A DNA stretch of 64,000 bases, taken from the NCBI GenBank assembly GCA_045534225.1, contig JAZSJJ010000011.1, positions 124,001 through 188,000 on the forward strand, in the 5' to 3' direction. This document shows positions 43,603-51,886 of the stretch, piece after piece. Below the pieces are notes generated by a model. It was not told the origin of the DNA. It searched no databases and saw nothing but the letters and a program-made list of their open reading frames with translations. The first letter of the stretch is position 1. Each line of letters begins with the position of its first letter. A program made the position numbers and the translations under genes. The DNA comes from UMGS1649 sp045534225 (GTDB taxonomy: Bacteria; Bacillota; Clostridia; TANB77; CAG-465).

Positions 43603-44991
43603 CTATACTATTTCTCCATCGCCCGGATCTGACAAGTCTGGTTCATCTTGTCCTTTAATAGATGGTCCTTCATTTTCTACAAACTCTGCAAATTCAACAT
43701 CATCTGTAACTTTTCCAAGGGTTTCTCCAAATCCTTGTTCTCTTTCTATTTCCACATCATATCTAGCATTTCTCTCTTCTATTCCTTCGATTCTTTTTTG
43801 TGTTTCTTCTCCTAAATCTTCTATAGATAATCCACATTCACTTACATATGTTTTATACATTTCCGGACCTTTCTTAGAAATTTCAGATATTAATGTCATT
43901 ATTATAGTTGGTTTTTCTATATTAAGTCTATCCATTGCTTTTCTTGGCGATTCACCACTTTCACATGCTCTTATTACTGCTAAAGCATCTTTTAACATTG
44001 TGATAGTAAGCCCATTTGCTTTTTCAGGATCAGCATATTCTGCTAGAGGTTCTTCATACGAATATTGTTTTAATTCACCTATAACCGTTGCTAATTCTTC
44101 TTTATTTGTTTCCGCTCTCGCTGCACTTTCAGCTTCTACTTTTGCTTTTTTCTCTCTATCTTCTTTTTCTAGTTGTGCCATATGCTCATCCCAAGTCATA
44201 TCTTCTTTTCCGGTCATTTGCCTTGCTAACTTATCAAAATCCAAGCTTTCATCAAGCGAATTAAATTCTGTATTACCTGCATCTATACCTTCTTCTATTC
44301 TCTTTCCTAATGTAACATTTTGTATCGCAGGCATTTTTGTATATATTTGAACTGTTAAATCTATACCATCTTCTCTTGCCATTTTTAGCAATTTAAATCT
44401 TGTATACACATCCCCTAATGGTCCGTCTATTCCTTTATGTTCAGCATATTCCCTTAATGTCATTTTAGTAGCTGGCACAGATGGTTCTTCTTGTTTACTA
44501 CCGAATGTTCTTTTCATCCAACCTTTTATTCCTTTGTTTTCTGGTCCGCTCACGTTTTTTTCACCCATCTCTTCTTTTCTTCTACATTCTGCATCATAAG
44601 CAAAGTCGTTTTCTCTTCTAAAACGTTCTGCTTCTCTCTCATCCATTATTGCTCCATAATATTTATCTCTTTTTTCAGGAGTACATTCATGTATTATACC
44701 ATCCTTATCTATACACCAAGAATGTTTTACCCACATATAATCATCACCTGTTACAGTTGCAGCATAACCAGTGCATAATCTCATTCCTTTATTTGCTAAA
44801 TAAAATTTTAGTGAATTATCATGACACAACATAGCAGGTCCACCTTCTACAATGGAAGTTTCGCCATCAAAAAGTTGTCCTTTGCTAGCTATCATATCTA
44901 CTTCCGCTTCATTTCCAGTAACATGTACCATCTTTCCACCAGCGGCTAGTATTTTCTTTTTTATTTCTTCTTGTTTTTCTTCTTTAGTCAT
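43603..44991 (-). CDS. hypothetical protein, 462 aa
   Basis: Not recognised. A large soluble protein. The N-terminal 130 residues form a domain with Cys and aromatic residues (GGPAMLCHDNSLKFYL, MRLCTGYAATVTGDDYMWVKHSWCID). The middle and C-terminal parts are charged helices (KLARQMTGKEDMTWDEHMAQ) ending in an acidic tail (DLSDPGDGEIV). The N-terminal part could bind a ligand or have enzymatic function, but no motif I can name is present. GAGGTAAGAAGG precedes the ATG. It is monocistronic. Confidence 0.65.
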   Translation of the reverse strand: MTKEEKQEEIKKKILAAGGKMVHVTGNEAEVDMIASKGQLFDGETSIVEGGPAMLCHDNSLKFYLANKGMRLCTGYAATVTGDDYMWVKHSWCIDKDGIIHECTPEKRDKYYGAIMDEREAERFRRENDFAYDAECRRKEEMGEKNVSGPENKGIKGWMKRTFGSKQEEPSVPATKMTLREYAEHKGIDGPLGDVYTRFKLLKMAREDGIDLTVQIYTKMPAIQNVTLGKRIEEGIDAGNTEFNSLDESLDFDKLARQMTGKEDMTWDEHMAQLEKEDREKKAKVEAESAARAETNKEELATVIGELKQYSYEEPLAEYADPEKANGLTITMLKDALAVIRACESGESPRKAMDRLNIEKPTIIMTLISEISKKGPEMYKTYVSECGLSIEDLGEETQKRIEGIEERNARYDVEIEREQGFGETLGKVTDDVEFAEFVENEGPSIKGQDEPDLSDPGDGEIV

Positions 44992-45044
44992 CCTTCTTAC
45001 CTCTTTATACTATGCTATCACATGTAACTTTTTTTGTAAAGGCA

Positions 45045-45068
45045 TAAAAAAAGAAGGCTCTCGCCTTC
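45045..45068 (-). terminator. terminator after tRNA-Pro
   Basis: GAAGGC / GCCTTC stem with a GAGA loop followed by seven T on the minus strand, 4 bases after the tRNA end. Confidence 0.85.
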
Positions 45069-45072
45069 AATG

Positions 45073-45148
45073 TGGTCGGAGTGACAGGACCCGAACCTGC
45101 GACCTCATGGTCCCAAACCACGCGCTCTACCAACTGAGCTACACCCCG
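45073..45148 (-). tRNA. tRNA-Pro (anticodon TGG)
   Basis: 76 bases with encoded CCA. The acceptor stem CGGGGTG pairs with CACTCCG (one G-U pair). The anticodon stem-loop CGTGG-TTTGGGA-CCATG gives anticodon TGG, and the T-arm contains GGTTCGGGTCC. A single-gene unit with its own terminator. Confidence 0.95.
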
Positions 45149-45226
45149 ATACGAATAGTATTATAATATATTTGTTGAAAAAAAGCAAGTATTATGTTAA
45201 AATTTATATAGATTTTCGGAGGAATT

Positions 45227-45613
45227 ATGAGTTATTTTTGTGGAACAGATATAATTGAAGTTGAACGTGTAAAAAAAGCTATACTATCTACTCCTGGGTT
45301 TAAAGAAAAGATATTTACGCCCCTAGAGATAGAATATGCAGATAAAAAATCTGATGTTACTCGTTTTACACATTATGCTGGAAGATTTGCAGCTAAAGAA
45401 GCAATATATAAAAGTCTATCTAAAATAGATAACACAGTAAGTTTAAGCGAAATAGAAATACTAAACGATATAACTAATAAAAACAGACCAGTAGTGAATA
45501 TCCTAAAACCAAATATTAATGAAATGCAAAAGGAAAACAAACTAACCATAGATGTAAGTATATCTCATATTAAAGATTATGCTACAGCTAATGCAATTTG
45601 TTACTTAAATTAG
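45227..45613 (+). CDS. acpS: holo-[acyl-carrier-protein] synthase
   Basis: Transfers 4'-phosphopantetheine from CoA to acyl carrier protein, activating fatty-acid synthesis. The 128-residue protein has GTDIIEVERV (metal-binding Asp) and AGRFAAKEAIYKSL (metal-binding Glu), and ends in VSISHIKDYATANAI. Length fits AcpS. CGGAGGAATT precedes the ATG. It lies just upstream of the XRE regulator gene. Confidence 0.95.
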   Translation: MSYFCGTDIIEVERVKKAILSTPGFKEKIFTPLEIEYADKKSDVTRFTHYAGRFAAKEAIYKSLSKIDNTVSLSEIEILNDITNKNRPVVNILKPNINEMQKENKLTIDVSISHIKDYATANAICYLN

Positions 45614-45652
45614 TTTAATTGTGTTACTTTACACACAAAGTGCTTGTTTTGT

Positions 45653-45681
45653 TTTACACTCACATAGTGTATAGTTATACT
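45653..45681 (+). promoter_or_regulatory. promoter with internal operator for the XRE regulator
   Basis: TTTACA (45653-45658) and TATACT (45676-45681) are 17 bases apart. The inverted repeat ACACT-CACAT-AGTGT (45656-45670) fills the spacer, and a related half-match CACACAAAGTG lies about 25 bases upstream. Placement inside the promoter of a HTH regulator suggests autorepression. Confidence 0.55.
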
Positions 45682-45701
45682 GTAGGTGTGAGGTGATAAA
45701 A

Positions 45702-46022
45702 ATGACATCATATTTAAATTTAGAAATGTTAGGCAAAAGAATTAAACAAGGTAGATTAAAATTAGATTTAACTCAATATGCTTTAGCTGAAGAGGTTGGC
45801 GTTTCGCAAAACTTCCTAGGAGATATTGAAAGAGGCATCAAAGCGCCTAGTATAACAACAGCCATTAGATTATCTAATGTTTTAGGTATCAGCTTAGATG
45901 TATTATTTGCTGAATCTTTAACATGCCAAGTTTGCGAAGCTGACGAATTAGAATTAACAGATAAACAACTATCTTTAGTTAAAAGATTTGTTAAAGATGT
46001 AAAAGACAGTTTTGTTGAATAA
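45702..46022 (+). CDS. XRE-family transcription regulator
   Basis: A 106-residue regulator with an N-terminal HTH_XRE domain (about 10-65: LGKRIKQGRLKLDLTQYALA, VSQNFLGDIERGIKAPS) and a short C-terminal part containing CQVC and acidic helices that may dimerise. I start it at the ATG at 45702, after GAGGTGAT. Its promoter contains a dyad likely to be its own operator. It is monocistronic with a strong terminator. Targets beyond itself are unknown. Confidence 0.85.
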   Translation: MTSYLNLEMLGKRIKQGRLKLDLTQYALAEEVGVSQNFLGDIERGIKAPSITTAIRLSNVLGISLDVLFAESLTCQVCEADELELTDKQLSLVKRFVKDVKDSFVE

Positions 46023-46058
46023 TAAACATACGCTTAAAAACAAAATAATATAAAAACA

Positions 46059-46087
46059 AAATAACAACCTTTCGGTTGTTATTTTTA
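46059..46087 (+). terminator. terminator after the XRE gene
   Basis: 11-bp stem AAATAACAACC / GGTTGTTATTT with a TTTC loop followed by a T-rich tail. Confidence 0.85.
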
Positions 46088-46127
46088 TTATCATTTTTAT
46101 TCTTGTTATATTCTTTCTTCTATACTT

Positions 46128-47141
46128 TTAGCACATTCTCTTCTTCTTAAGTCTAATATCGTCTCCAAAGAATCTGCATATTGTATAGTTTCCTATAAGT
46201 CTAGACATTACTCTGTCATCATATTGTACCGCTAAATCTTGAAGTGTTAAATTTGTAGATATTATTGTTTTCTTATCTTTTAGAAGCCTTGTATTTATTA
46301 TATTAAATAACTCCGTAAATTTGCTATTACTTAAAGTTTCTGTTCCAAGATCATCTATTATTAACAAGTCTACATCAAACACTCTATTGTATTGTTCTTT
46401 TTTAGTTTCGTCTTTGTATCCACTAAACTTCGCTTCTATTATCATATCCATCAAAAGCGGCGCTGTTTGATATAGTACAGAATAACCTTTATTCACAGCG
46501 CTATGCGCTATAGCACTACTCATAAATGTTTTTCCCGTTCCAGCTCTTCCTGTAAACAACAAATTCTTTTGACAAGGATTAGTCATATTGTCTACAAAAG
46601 ATATTGCTACCTTTTTAATTTCTTCTATATTTTGAAGCGGAGATTTATCTGATTGATATTTTTCTTTGTCTGCTTTATTAGAGAAATATGCTATATCAAA
46701 AGTATTGAAATTCTCATCTTCTAGTCTTAACATATTGTTTTGCTTATATGTTATATTAACTACTTTTTGTGTAAAGCATGGGCATCTACTTTCTTTGTTA
46801 CCAAGTTTTATAAATCCCGTATCTTCACACTTTGAGCACTCAAACTTTGGATATAAATAGTCTTTTGGAAGTCCTTCACTAACGAATAATGCTTCTATTT
46901 GCTTATCTATTTCCGTTAGTTTTATTTTCAAATTATCTTCTGCAATTTGTTTATCTATATCAGTTCCTTTTAGCATAGTTTTAGCCATATCTATTGCCAC
47001 TGTATTCTTTTTTGTTAGTAGCTCTCCGTACTTAGGAAGTCTATTTAACAATTCGTTTTTTCTTGCTTCCGCTTCACTGATAGCACGTTGTCTTTTTAAA
47101 TCATATTCTCTTTGTAAATCTTTAGATATGTATGAATTCAT
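46128..47141 (-). CDS. DnaI/DnaC-type helicase loader
   Basis: AAA+ ATPase that loads the DnaB helicase. The 337-residue protein has an N-terminal helicase-binding part, a zinc-ribbon-like segment (CSKCEDTGF ... SRCPCF, about 105-130), Walker A FTGRAGTGKTFM, Walker B LLIIDDLGTE, sensor ISTNLTLQDL and the arginine-finger region SRLIGNYTICRFFGDD. The zinc-type N-terminal half matches DnaI of Bacillus rather than IstB of transposons. TAGGAGGAACT precedes the ATG. It follows the DnaD-like gene by 8 bases. Confidence 0.9.
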   Translation of the reverse strand: MNSYISKDLQREYDLKRQRAISEAEARKNELLNRLPKYGELLTKKNTVAIDMAKTMLKGTDIDKQIAEDNLKIKLTEIDKQIEALFVSEGLPKDYLYPKFECSKCEDTGFIKLGNKESRCPCFTQKVVNITYKQNNMLRLEDENFNTFDIAYFSNKADKEKYQSDKSPLQNIEEIKKVAISFVDNMTNPCQKNLLFTGRAGTGKTFMSSAIAHSAVNKGYSVLYQTAPLLMDMIIEAKFSGYKDETKKEQYNRVFDVDLLIIDDLGTETLSNSKFTELFNIINTRLLKDKKTIISTNLTLQDLAVQYDDRVMSRLIGNYTICRFFGDDIRLKKKRMC

Positions 47142-47149
47142 AGTTCCTC

Positions 47150-48118
47150 CTACATATTATCGTAATATTGATTCCAATCTATTGCTTTATCTTGTTCGTA
47201 ATTCTTATGTTTCAATGTCTTACTTTGAGAGGCTTTTTGTGTCTCCGTTGCTATCTTTTGTTTTGTCACAGTTCCTTCTGCTTCTATAATTTCAGCTAAA
47301 GTCTTGTAGCCATTTTCATGCCAATTTGTTAAGATTCCATTTATATATCCTATAGACGCATTACCTTTAGAAACCGTCTTCTTTATTGCATAGTCTATTT
47401 CATCAAATGTATATCCATATTTATTTATCCATTCTGAAATATATATTTCTTCATACTCTGTAAATGCTCTATTTAATCTTAACTTAGATTTAATCTTTGT
47501 CTTTACTTGTTGAAGTTTATCTTGTTCATTAAGGTAATCTTCAAGATCCGCAAAAGTCTTTACTCCACCTTTATACCAAGATTCTGCAACCTTAAATACG
47601 TAATTTTTGTTTAATGCCCTTCTTTCAGCACAATCATGGAACAACGCTATCATAACTTCTTCTTCAAAACCATATTTTTCAAATAGTGTATTGATATCTA
47701 CAAACCAACATAGTGCCATAATGCCTTGGAAGAAGCTTTCGTTAATTGCATTTGCTGCAGCAATTCTTTTCTTCTCAACATCGCTTTTTACTTTAGTTAC
47801 CTTTGGTTCTAACTTAGGTATATATATTTTGTTTAGTTCTTGTTCTTTAACATCTAGAATATCAAAGCCATCTACTGTTTTTATTACTAGTTCTTCTGCT
47901 TCTAGGGTATCAAATGCCTTTTCTAATTCTGCTACTTTTACTCCTAATTTTTTAGCTATATCAGCTCTAGCAAATTCCATATTGTTTTTTGCTAAGAATT
48001 TTATGTATATGTATAGCTTTAAACTAAGTTCATCTAGTGATGTCATACAATTGTTTACAAATATTCCTGGTAATTCTACATCCATTACTTCTCTATTTAA
48101 CTTTTCTACAAATTTCAT
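47150..48118 (-). CDS. DnaD-domain primosomal protein
   Basis: A replication-initiation and restart protein acting with DnaI to load DnaB. The 322-residue protein has an N-terminal winged-helix domain (about 15-85), a helical DnaD/DnaB_2-type domain (about 120-200) and a second one (about 210-280) ending in YINGILTNWHENG, the YxxxIxxxW signature. I start it at the ATG at 48118, 10 bases after GGAG; a GTG at 48127 lies too close to that site. A good promoter is present upstream, in the gap after the mini type IV operon. Confidence 0.88.
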   Translation of the reverse strand: MKFVEKLNREVMDVELPGIFVNNCMTSLDELSLKLYIYIKFLAKNNMEFARADIAKKLGVKVAELEKAFDTLEAEELVIKTVDGFDILDVKEQELNKIYIPKLEPKVTKVKSDVEKKRIAAANAINESFFQGIMALCWFVDINTLFEKYGFEEEVMIALFHDCAERRALNKNYVFKVAESWYKGGVKTFADLEDYLNEQDKLQQVKTKIKSKLRLNRAFTEYEEIYISEWINKYGYTFDEIDYAIKKTVSKGNASIGYINGILTNWHENGYKTLAEIIEAEGTVTKQKIATETQKASQSKTLKHKNYEQDKAIDWNQYYDNM

Positions 48119-48143
48119 ATGACTCACTCTCCTTTATGGTGCA

Positions 48144-48172
48144 ATTATACCATTATATTTTATAATTTACAA
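48144..48172 (-). promoter_or_regulatory. sigma-A promoter of dnaD-dnaC
   Basis: TTGTAA (48167-48172) and TATAAT (48144-48149, preceded by TGG) spaced 17 bases on the minus strand, directly after the last type IV gene. Confidence 0.6.
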
Positions 48173-48175
48173 CAA

Positions 48176-48487
48176 TTATTTTCGCCAATATTTTTTATGG
48201 TTAAGTTTACACACATACAACTTAGGCGAGACAAGAAATTTAATTATTACATATATTATATGAGATATATCTTCTTCATTTCTGTTAGCATAAACAAGAC
48301 CTATTACAGGTATTATTAAAAATACACAAAAATACCCTCTATATATGAAACTACCAAATATCTTTTCTGCTATTTTCCACACTATCCACACATATCCAAG
48401 AAGTATTACAAGTGTTCTATAATCTATTATCCCCAAAAACTTATTTCTTCTTTTCAAACCACTATATACTTTACCTTTTTCCTCCAT
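48176..48487 (-). CDS. VirB3/PrgI-like small membrane protein
   Basis: A 103-residue protein with a basic N-terminus (VYSGLKRRNKFLGIIDYRT), two closely spaced transmembrane segments (about 24-42 and 50-68) and a cytoplasmic C-terminal helix (DISHIIYVIIKFLVSPKLYV). This is the layout of VirB3/PrgI proteins, which normally lie just before the VirB4 ATPase gene. Here dnaD follows instead and no VirB4 is present. TGGAGGTGTAA precedes the ATG. The start overlaps the previous gene by 17 bases. Confidence 0.65.
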   Translation of the reverse strand: MEEKGKVYSGLKRRNKFLGIIDYRTLVILLGYVWIVWKIAEKIFGSFIYRGYFCVFLIIPVIGLVYANRNEEDISHIIYVIIKFLVSPKLYVCKLNHKKYWRK

Positions 48488-49298
48488 TTACACCTCCAGA
48501 TATATTAATTAGCTCCCTTGCAAATGTATTTATTTTATATAGCAAATATATACTTCCTACTAAAACTATTTTGTACATTATTTCATCTGTATTTTTGAAC
48601 GAAAGTGGAATTATTAACACAACTACCACTATATTTTGCATAAGAAGATTTAACAAAAATGTCTTTAGCCAGGTAAAGAATAGTGAGCAAGTATTATTAG
48701 ATGCAGCAAACATTATTGCAACAGGTGCTAATAGTATTAAAATAACGATAGTTACGTACCTAATAGCAAAATTTATTAACATTGACGATGCGCCAATCGA
48801 AACAACTCCTTTAATAATTCCATCTATAGACACCGCATCAGTTGACATGTGTTTTTCTGCATCAATTATACACTCTTTAAGATTTACAAAAGATATGTCT
48901 GTTTTTGCCACGTCTTTTCCAACGCTTAAAACAATATCTGTAAATATATTATTTATATCTAATATTGTTTCTACTATATACATGCTTGAAGAACTGAGAA
49001 TTAAAAATACAGATAATTTGAAAACAAACTTAAATAGATTTTCTTGCTTATTTCCGCTATATACAGATATCATGTATGTTATTAAATAAAAAACTATAAA
49101 TAAAATTGAAATACTTATTAGAATTAAAAGTATATTTGAATCAACATCTTTTGTTTGAAATTTATTAAGCGGTTCTTCTTTTAAGATATCTGGCGTGATT
49201 TTATACAACCTATCTAACAAGGCAAACACTTCAGTTTCTACCGTTCCAAAGAACTTTTCTAAAAGAAGATTAAGATTATTTAATACGTTTTCTCCCAT
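48471..49298 (-). CDS. VirB6/TrbL-like polytopic membrane protein
   Basis: A 275-residue protein with an external N-terminal part (1-50) and about six transmembrane segments (about 52-78, 88-112, 165-185, 187-205, 215-240, 243-260). The LLAPVAIMFAASNNTCSLF segment, where membrane helices flank a short loop, resembles VirB6/TrbL channel proteins of Gram-positive type IV systems. GAGGAAATTGTCTA precedes the ATG. It overlaps the pilin-like gene by one base and the VirB3-like gene by 17. Confidence 0.68.
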   Translation of the reverse strand: MGENVLNNLNLLLEKFFGTVETEVFALLDRLYKITPDILKEEPLNKFQTKDVDSNILLILISISILFIVFYLITYMISVYSGNKQENLFKFVFKLSVFLILSSSSMYIVETILDINNIFTDIVLSVGKDVAKTDISFVNLKECIIDAEKHMSTDAVSIDGIIKGVVSIGASSMLINFAIRYVTIVILILLAPVAIMFAASNNTCSLFFTWLKTFLLNLLMQNIVVVVLIIPLSFKNTDEIMYKIVLVGSIYLLYKINTFARELINISGGVNGGKR

Positions 49299-49624
49299 TA
49301 GACAATTTCCTCAATAAATTTAATTATTAAATCTATTAACTGTATTGTTAAATATCCTATTATGGCATTTATTATTGTTCGCTTTCCAAGGATTAGTTTT
49401 TCCTCGTCACCAAAACTAAGTTTGCGTATCATGACTCCTGTAGCTATAGCAACACCTGCCGCTGGCGTTGCTAATTTTTCTAGATAAGTTAATATCTTCT
49501 TCAATGCCGTATTAAGTTTATTTATCAATGTAGGTGTACTTGCTGCAGCATATACATTCGTAATACTCACTACAATTATTGATATAAGAATTATTAAGCA
49601 TATTATTTTTTTATTTTTATTCAT
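49298..49624 (-). CDS. VirB2/TrbC-like pilin-type protein
   Basis: A 108-residue protein with a signal peptide (about 1-27, IICLIILISIIVVSITNVYA, cut after VYA) followed by two hydrophobic helices (about 50-68, TPAAGVAIATGVM, and 85-105) joined by a short charged loop (RKLSFGDEEK). This is the VirB2/TrbC layout: a cleaved two-helix pilin subunit. GAGGTGGAAGTGA precedes the ATG. It lies directly behind the VirD4-like gene. Confidence 0.68.
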   Translation of the reverse strand: MNKNKKIICLIILISIIVVSITNVYAAASTPTLINKLNTALKKILTYLEKLATPAAGVAIATGVMIRKLSFGDEEKLILGKRTIINAIIGYLTIQLIDLIIKFIEEIV

Positions 49625-51436
49625 TCACTTCCACCTCTTAAACATAACTTTCTTTGGTTCTTTCATTCCTTCTTTACCTATAAACAAAACTAACGCTTCA
49701 AATGTTTTTAGTTCTCTTGTAAAGAAGTTTTCATCATATTCATTTTCTTTTGTTTCAACATAATTTAACGTTTTAGATATGCTACTTTTTGTATTCTTAA
49801 ATCCCTCCTTAAACATATATTTTTTACTTTCTGTTGATGATTCGCTTACACTTTTGTTTTCTCTTACTATATTGGTTTTTCCAAGCTGTTTTATAACTTC
49901 TGAAACTGTATATATATCGTCATTTCTAAACCAAATTTTATTTACAAGGTTTTGTATTATTACTCTTGTATGATCTTCGCTTTTTAATGTGGATTTTAAT
50001 GACGAATAGCTCTGCGTACTTATTATGTTTATACATTTTGCTTCTCTAGATAAAGATAAAAAATTACTATCTGCTACATTGCAAAATTCTTGAAACTCAT
50101 CTGCGATAAAAAATAATGGTATTGGATTAGAAATATTAGATAAAACATGTTTTTGAAATTCCAACTTTAAGATTGTTGCTAAAATTTTAGATAGTGTCCT
50201 ATTTTCACCAATTGGCACACTTAATACTACTATACTTTTTTCATTAAAGGTAATTAATTCTTTTCTCCCTCTATTGCAGAATTGATTATATACATCATAT
50301 TCCGTAACAAGAGGTATTGTAAATCTTGTTATTTCAGATTTTATTATACCCTTTATTCTCGAATCTAGCAGCTCAAATTCTTTTGTAAAGAAATTAATCA
50401 TGTTTGTTATTTCAAAGGCTAATTTATCTTTTGGTGGGCTTTTAAGCACACTTTCTTTTACATCATTCAAACATTCCTTTAGATATTTTTCTTCTGCTAC
50501 CAATCTGTGTAATTCTAACATATTAAACTTATTCAAATATTTCATTAAAACAAATATATTCGTTAAAAAGTTTTCTACTTTATCTAACCAATATGAATCA
50601 CTATTGTTGTTTGTAGATAACAATTCTAATATTTGTTTTATACGCCCTGCTAATTCTAACGAACTTGTATTGTTACTTAATATTTCAAAATATTTACTCG
50701 AACCTTTAGATATTATTTTAAGGTCTGTAATTCTTCCGCATCTTTTGCACATTTCTTCTACCCTATCCACAAAGTTGCCCTTTACATCTAATATTAGTCC
50801 ACCCTTTCCACTTTTTAATAATGGATATATTAGTCTAGAAATAGCACTGCTTGTTTTTCCACTGCCGATACTCCCACTAATTAATACATTTTGATATAAA
50901 GCATCTTCTAATATGCTTATGCATTCACCATTTTCATCATAGGCTATGTCATAACTAACAAATTGTTTTTCTTCTGTCTTTTCATCATTTACTACTTCTT
51001 TAATATTTCTTTTAATAAATAACAATATTTCTGTTTTGAAATTCCAAACTATTATATAAGAAAAAACAAGACCTGATATGTTATATACAAATTTAATCGT
51101 ATTGAATTTGTTAGTAAACAATATACTTAGATTAATAATCTTATATCCAATATTTAGATACAATGGGGTTATTCCAAAAATATATGAAGATATTCCAAAT
51201 ATAACAAAATAAAAAATTAACGCAATAAAAAACAATATTAATAAATCTATATGATTAAACTTAACTAATTCATTAAAGAGTGTATTACCCTCATTCTTAC
51301 TTTCGTAATTTATTTTACTTCCACTAGTTGTATACAATAACTTAGAATCCAAAAAATTATATATAGTTCTATAATCTACAAACAAAAAGACCACAAAAGA
51401 GATAATTAAATACCAACTTAGCAAGCTATCACCCAC
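49625..51436 (-). CDS. VirD4/TraD-like coupling ATPase (second paralogue)
   Basis: Up to 603 residues. The N-terminus has four likely membrane segments (about 7-22, 63-90, 95-110, 117-132), more than a standard VirD4. Walker A is GSIGSGKT (188-195), with LILDVKG after it, Walker B FFIADEFQEFC (442-452) and the TraG-type ISTQSYSSLKS. It is clearly different from the VirD4-like protein at 6.3 kb. The start is uncertain: GTG at 51436 has no ribosome binding site and lies near the predicted transcription start, while TTG at 51424 follows GGGTGAT. First gene of the four-gene mini type IV operon, behind two Spo0A-like boxes. Confidence 0.8.
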   Translation of the reverse strand: MGDSLLSWYLIISFVVFLFVDYRTIYNFLDSKLLYTTSGSKINYESKNEGNTLFNELVKFNHIDLLILFFIALIFYFVIFGISSYIFGITPLYLNIGYKIINLSILFTNKFNTIKFVYNISGLVFSYIIVWNFKTEILLFIKRNIKEVVNDEKTEEKQFVSYDIAYDENGECISILEDALYQNVLISGSIGSGKTSSAISRLIYPLLKSGKGGLILDVKGNFVDRVEEMCKRCGRITDLKIISKGSSKYFEILSNNTSSLELAGRIKQILELLSTNNNSDSYWLDKVENFLTNIFVLMKYLNKFNMLELHRLVAEEKYLKECLNDVKESVLKSPPKDKLAFEITNMINFFTKEFELLDSRIKGIIKSEITRFTIPLVTEYDVYNQFCNRGRKELITFNEKSIVVLSVPIGENRTLSKILATILKLEFQKHVLSNISNPIPLFFIADEFQEFCNVADSNFLSLSREAKCINIISTQSYSSLKSTLKSEDHTRVIIQNLVNKIWFRNDDIYTVSEVIKQLGKTNIVRENKSVSESSTESKKYMFKEGFKNTKSSISKTLNYVETKENEYDENFFTRELKTFEALVLFIGKEGMKEPKKVMFKRWK

Positions 51437-51440
51437 ATAA

Positions 51441-51500
51441 AATATATATGCTTTTTACTAAGCGTGCAAGAATTTTGACAAAACTAGAAGTTATTCGACA
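51441..51500 (-). promoter_or_regulatory. Spo0A-box promoter of the mini type IV operon
   Basis: On the minus strand, TTTGTCGAATAA contains an exact Spo0A box (TGTCGAA, 51494-51500). Exactly 20 bases downstream, TTTTGTCAAAA is a one-mismatch box (51474-51480). A -10-like TATATT (51441-51446) lies 27 bases after the second box, nearly the same spacing as in the Tad-like operon (28). Confidence 0.6.
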
Positions 51501-51563
51501 AACTGCTGTAATTATCTGTAAATCCACTATCATTATTTTTTTTAATAAATTTAACATAAATTG

Positions 51564-51592
51564 TTGACATTTGAACAAAAATATTGTAAACT
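51564..51592 (+). promoter_or_regulatory. promoter of the tRNA cluster
   Basis: Perfect TTGACA (51564-51569) and TAAACT (51587-51592) spaced 17 bases, 18 bases before tRNA-Lys. It is divergent from the mini type IV operon. Confidence 0.75.
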
Positions 51593-51610
51593 AATAGAGC
51601 AGTGTTTAGT

Positions 51611-51686
51611 GGGCTATTAGCTCAGTTGGCAGAGCACTTGACTTTTAATCAAGTTGTCCCGCGTTCGAATCGCGGATAGCTCACCA
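51611..51686 (+). tRNA. tRNA-Lys (anticodon TTT)
   Basis: 76 bases with encoded CCA. The acceptor stem GGGCTAT pairs with ATAGCTC (one G-U pair). Anticodon stem TTGA/TCAA with loop CTTTTAA gives TTT. First of three co-transcribed tRNAs. Confidence 0.96.
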
Positions 51687-51690
51687 CAAT

Positions 51691-51765
51691 GGCCCGTTGG
51701 TCAATCGGTTAAGACATCGCCCTTTCACGGCGGAGTGAGGAGTTCGACTCTCCTACGGGTCACCA
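51691..51765 (+). tRNA. tRNA-Glu (anticodon TTC)
   Basis: 75 bases with encoded CCA. Acceptor stem GGCCCGT pairs with ACGGGTC. Anticodon loop CTTTCAC gives TTC. It lies 4 bases after tRNA-Lys. Confidence 0.96.
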
Positions 51766-51771
51766 CTGCAA

Positions 51772-51847
51772 GCTGGAGTAGCTCAGCTGGTAGAGCAGCT
51801 GACTTGTAATCAGCAGGTCGTCAGTTCAATTCTGACCTTCAGCTCCA
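51772..51847 (+). tRNA. tRNA-Thr (anticodon TGT)
   Basis: 76 bases with encoded CCA. Acceptor stem GCTGGAG pairs with CTTCAGC (one G-U pair). Anticodon loop CTTGTAA gives TGT. Last of the three tRNAs before a strong terminator. Confidence 0.96.
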
Positions 51848-51853
51848 AAATAT

Positions 51854-51886
51854 ACCGTACAGATTAATCTGTACGGTTATTTTTTA
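51854..51886. terminator. terminator after the tRNA cluster
   Basis: 11-bp perfect stem ACCGTACAGAT / ATCTGTACGGT with a 2-base loop, followed by TATTTTTT. It probably serves the convergent DUF3137 gene as well. Confidence 0.88.

Noticed and set aside
46128..47141. IstB-type transposition protein of an IS21 element
   Set aside because: The zinc-type Cys motif, length and the adjacent DnaD-like gene identify a DnaI/DnaC helicase loader; there is no IstA or terminal inverted repeat.
48176..51886. An integrative element inserted at the tRNA-Lys/Glu/Thr cluster
   Set aside because: Type IV genes lie beside tRNAs, but there is no integrase, relaxase, excisionase or repeat of a tRNA end on the far side, and all three tRNAs are intact with CCA.
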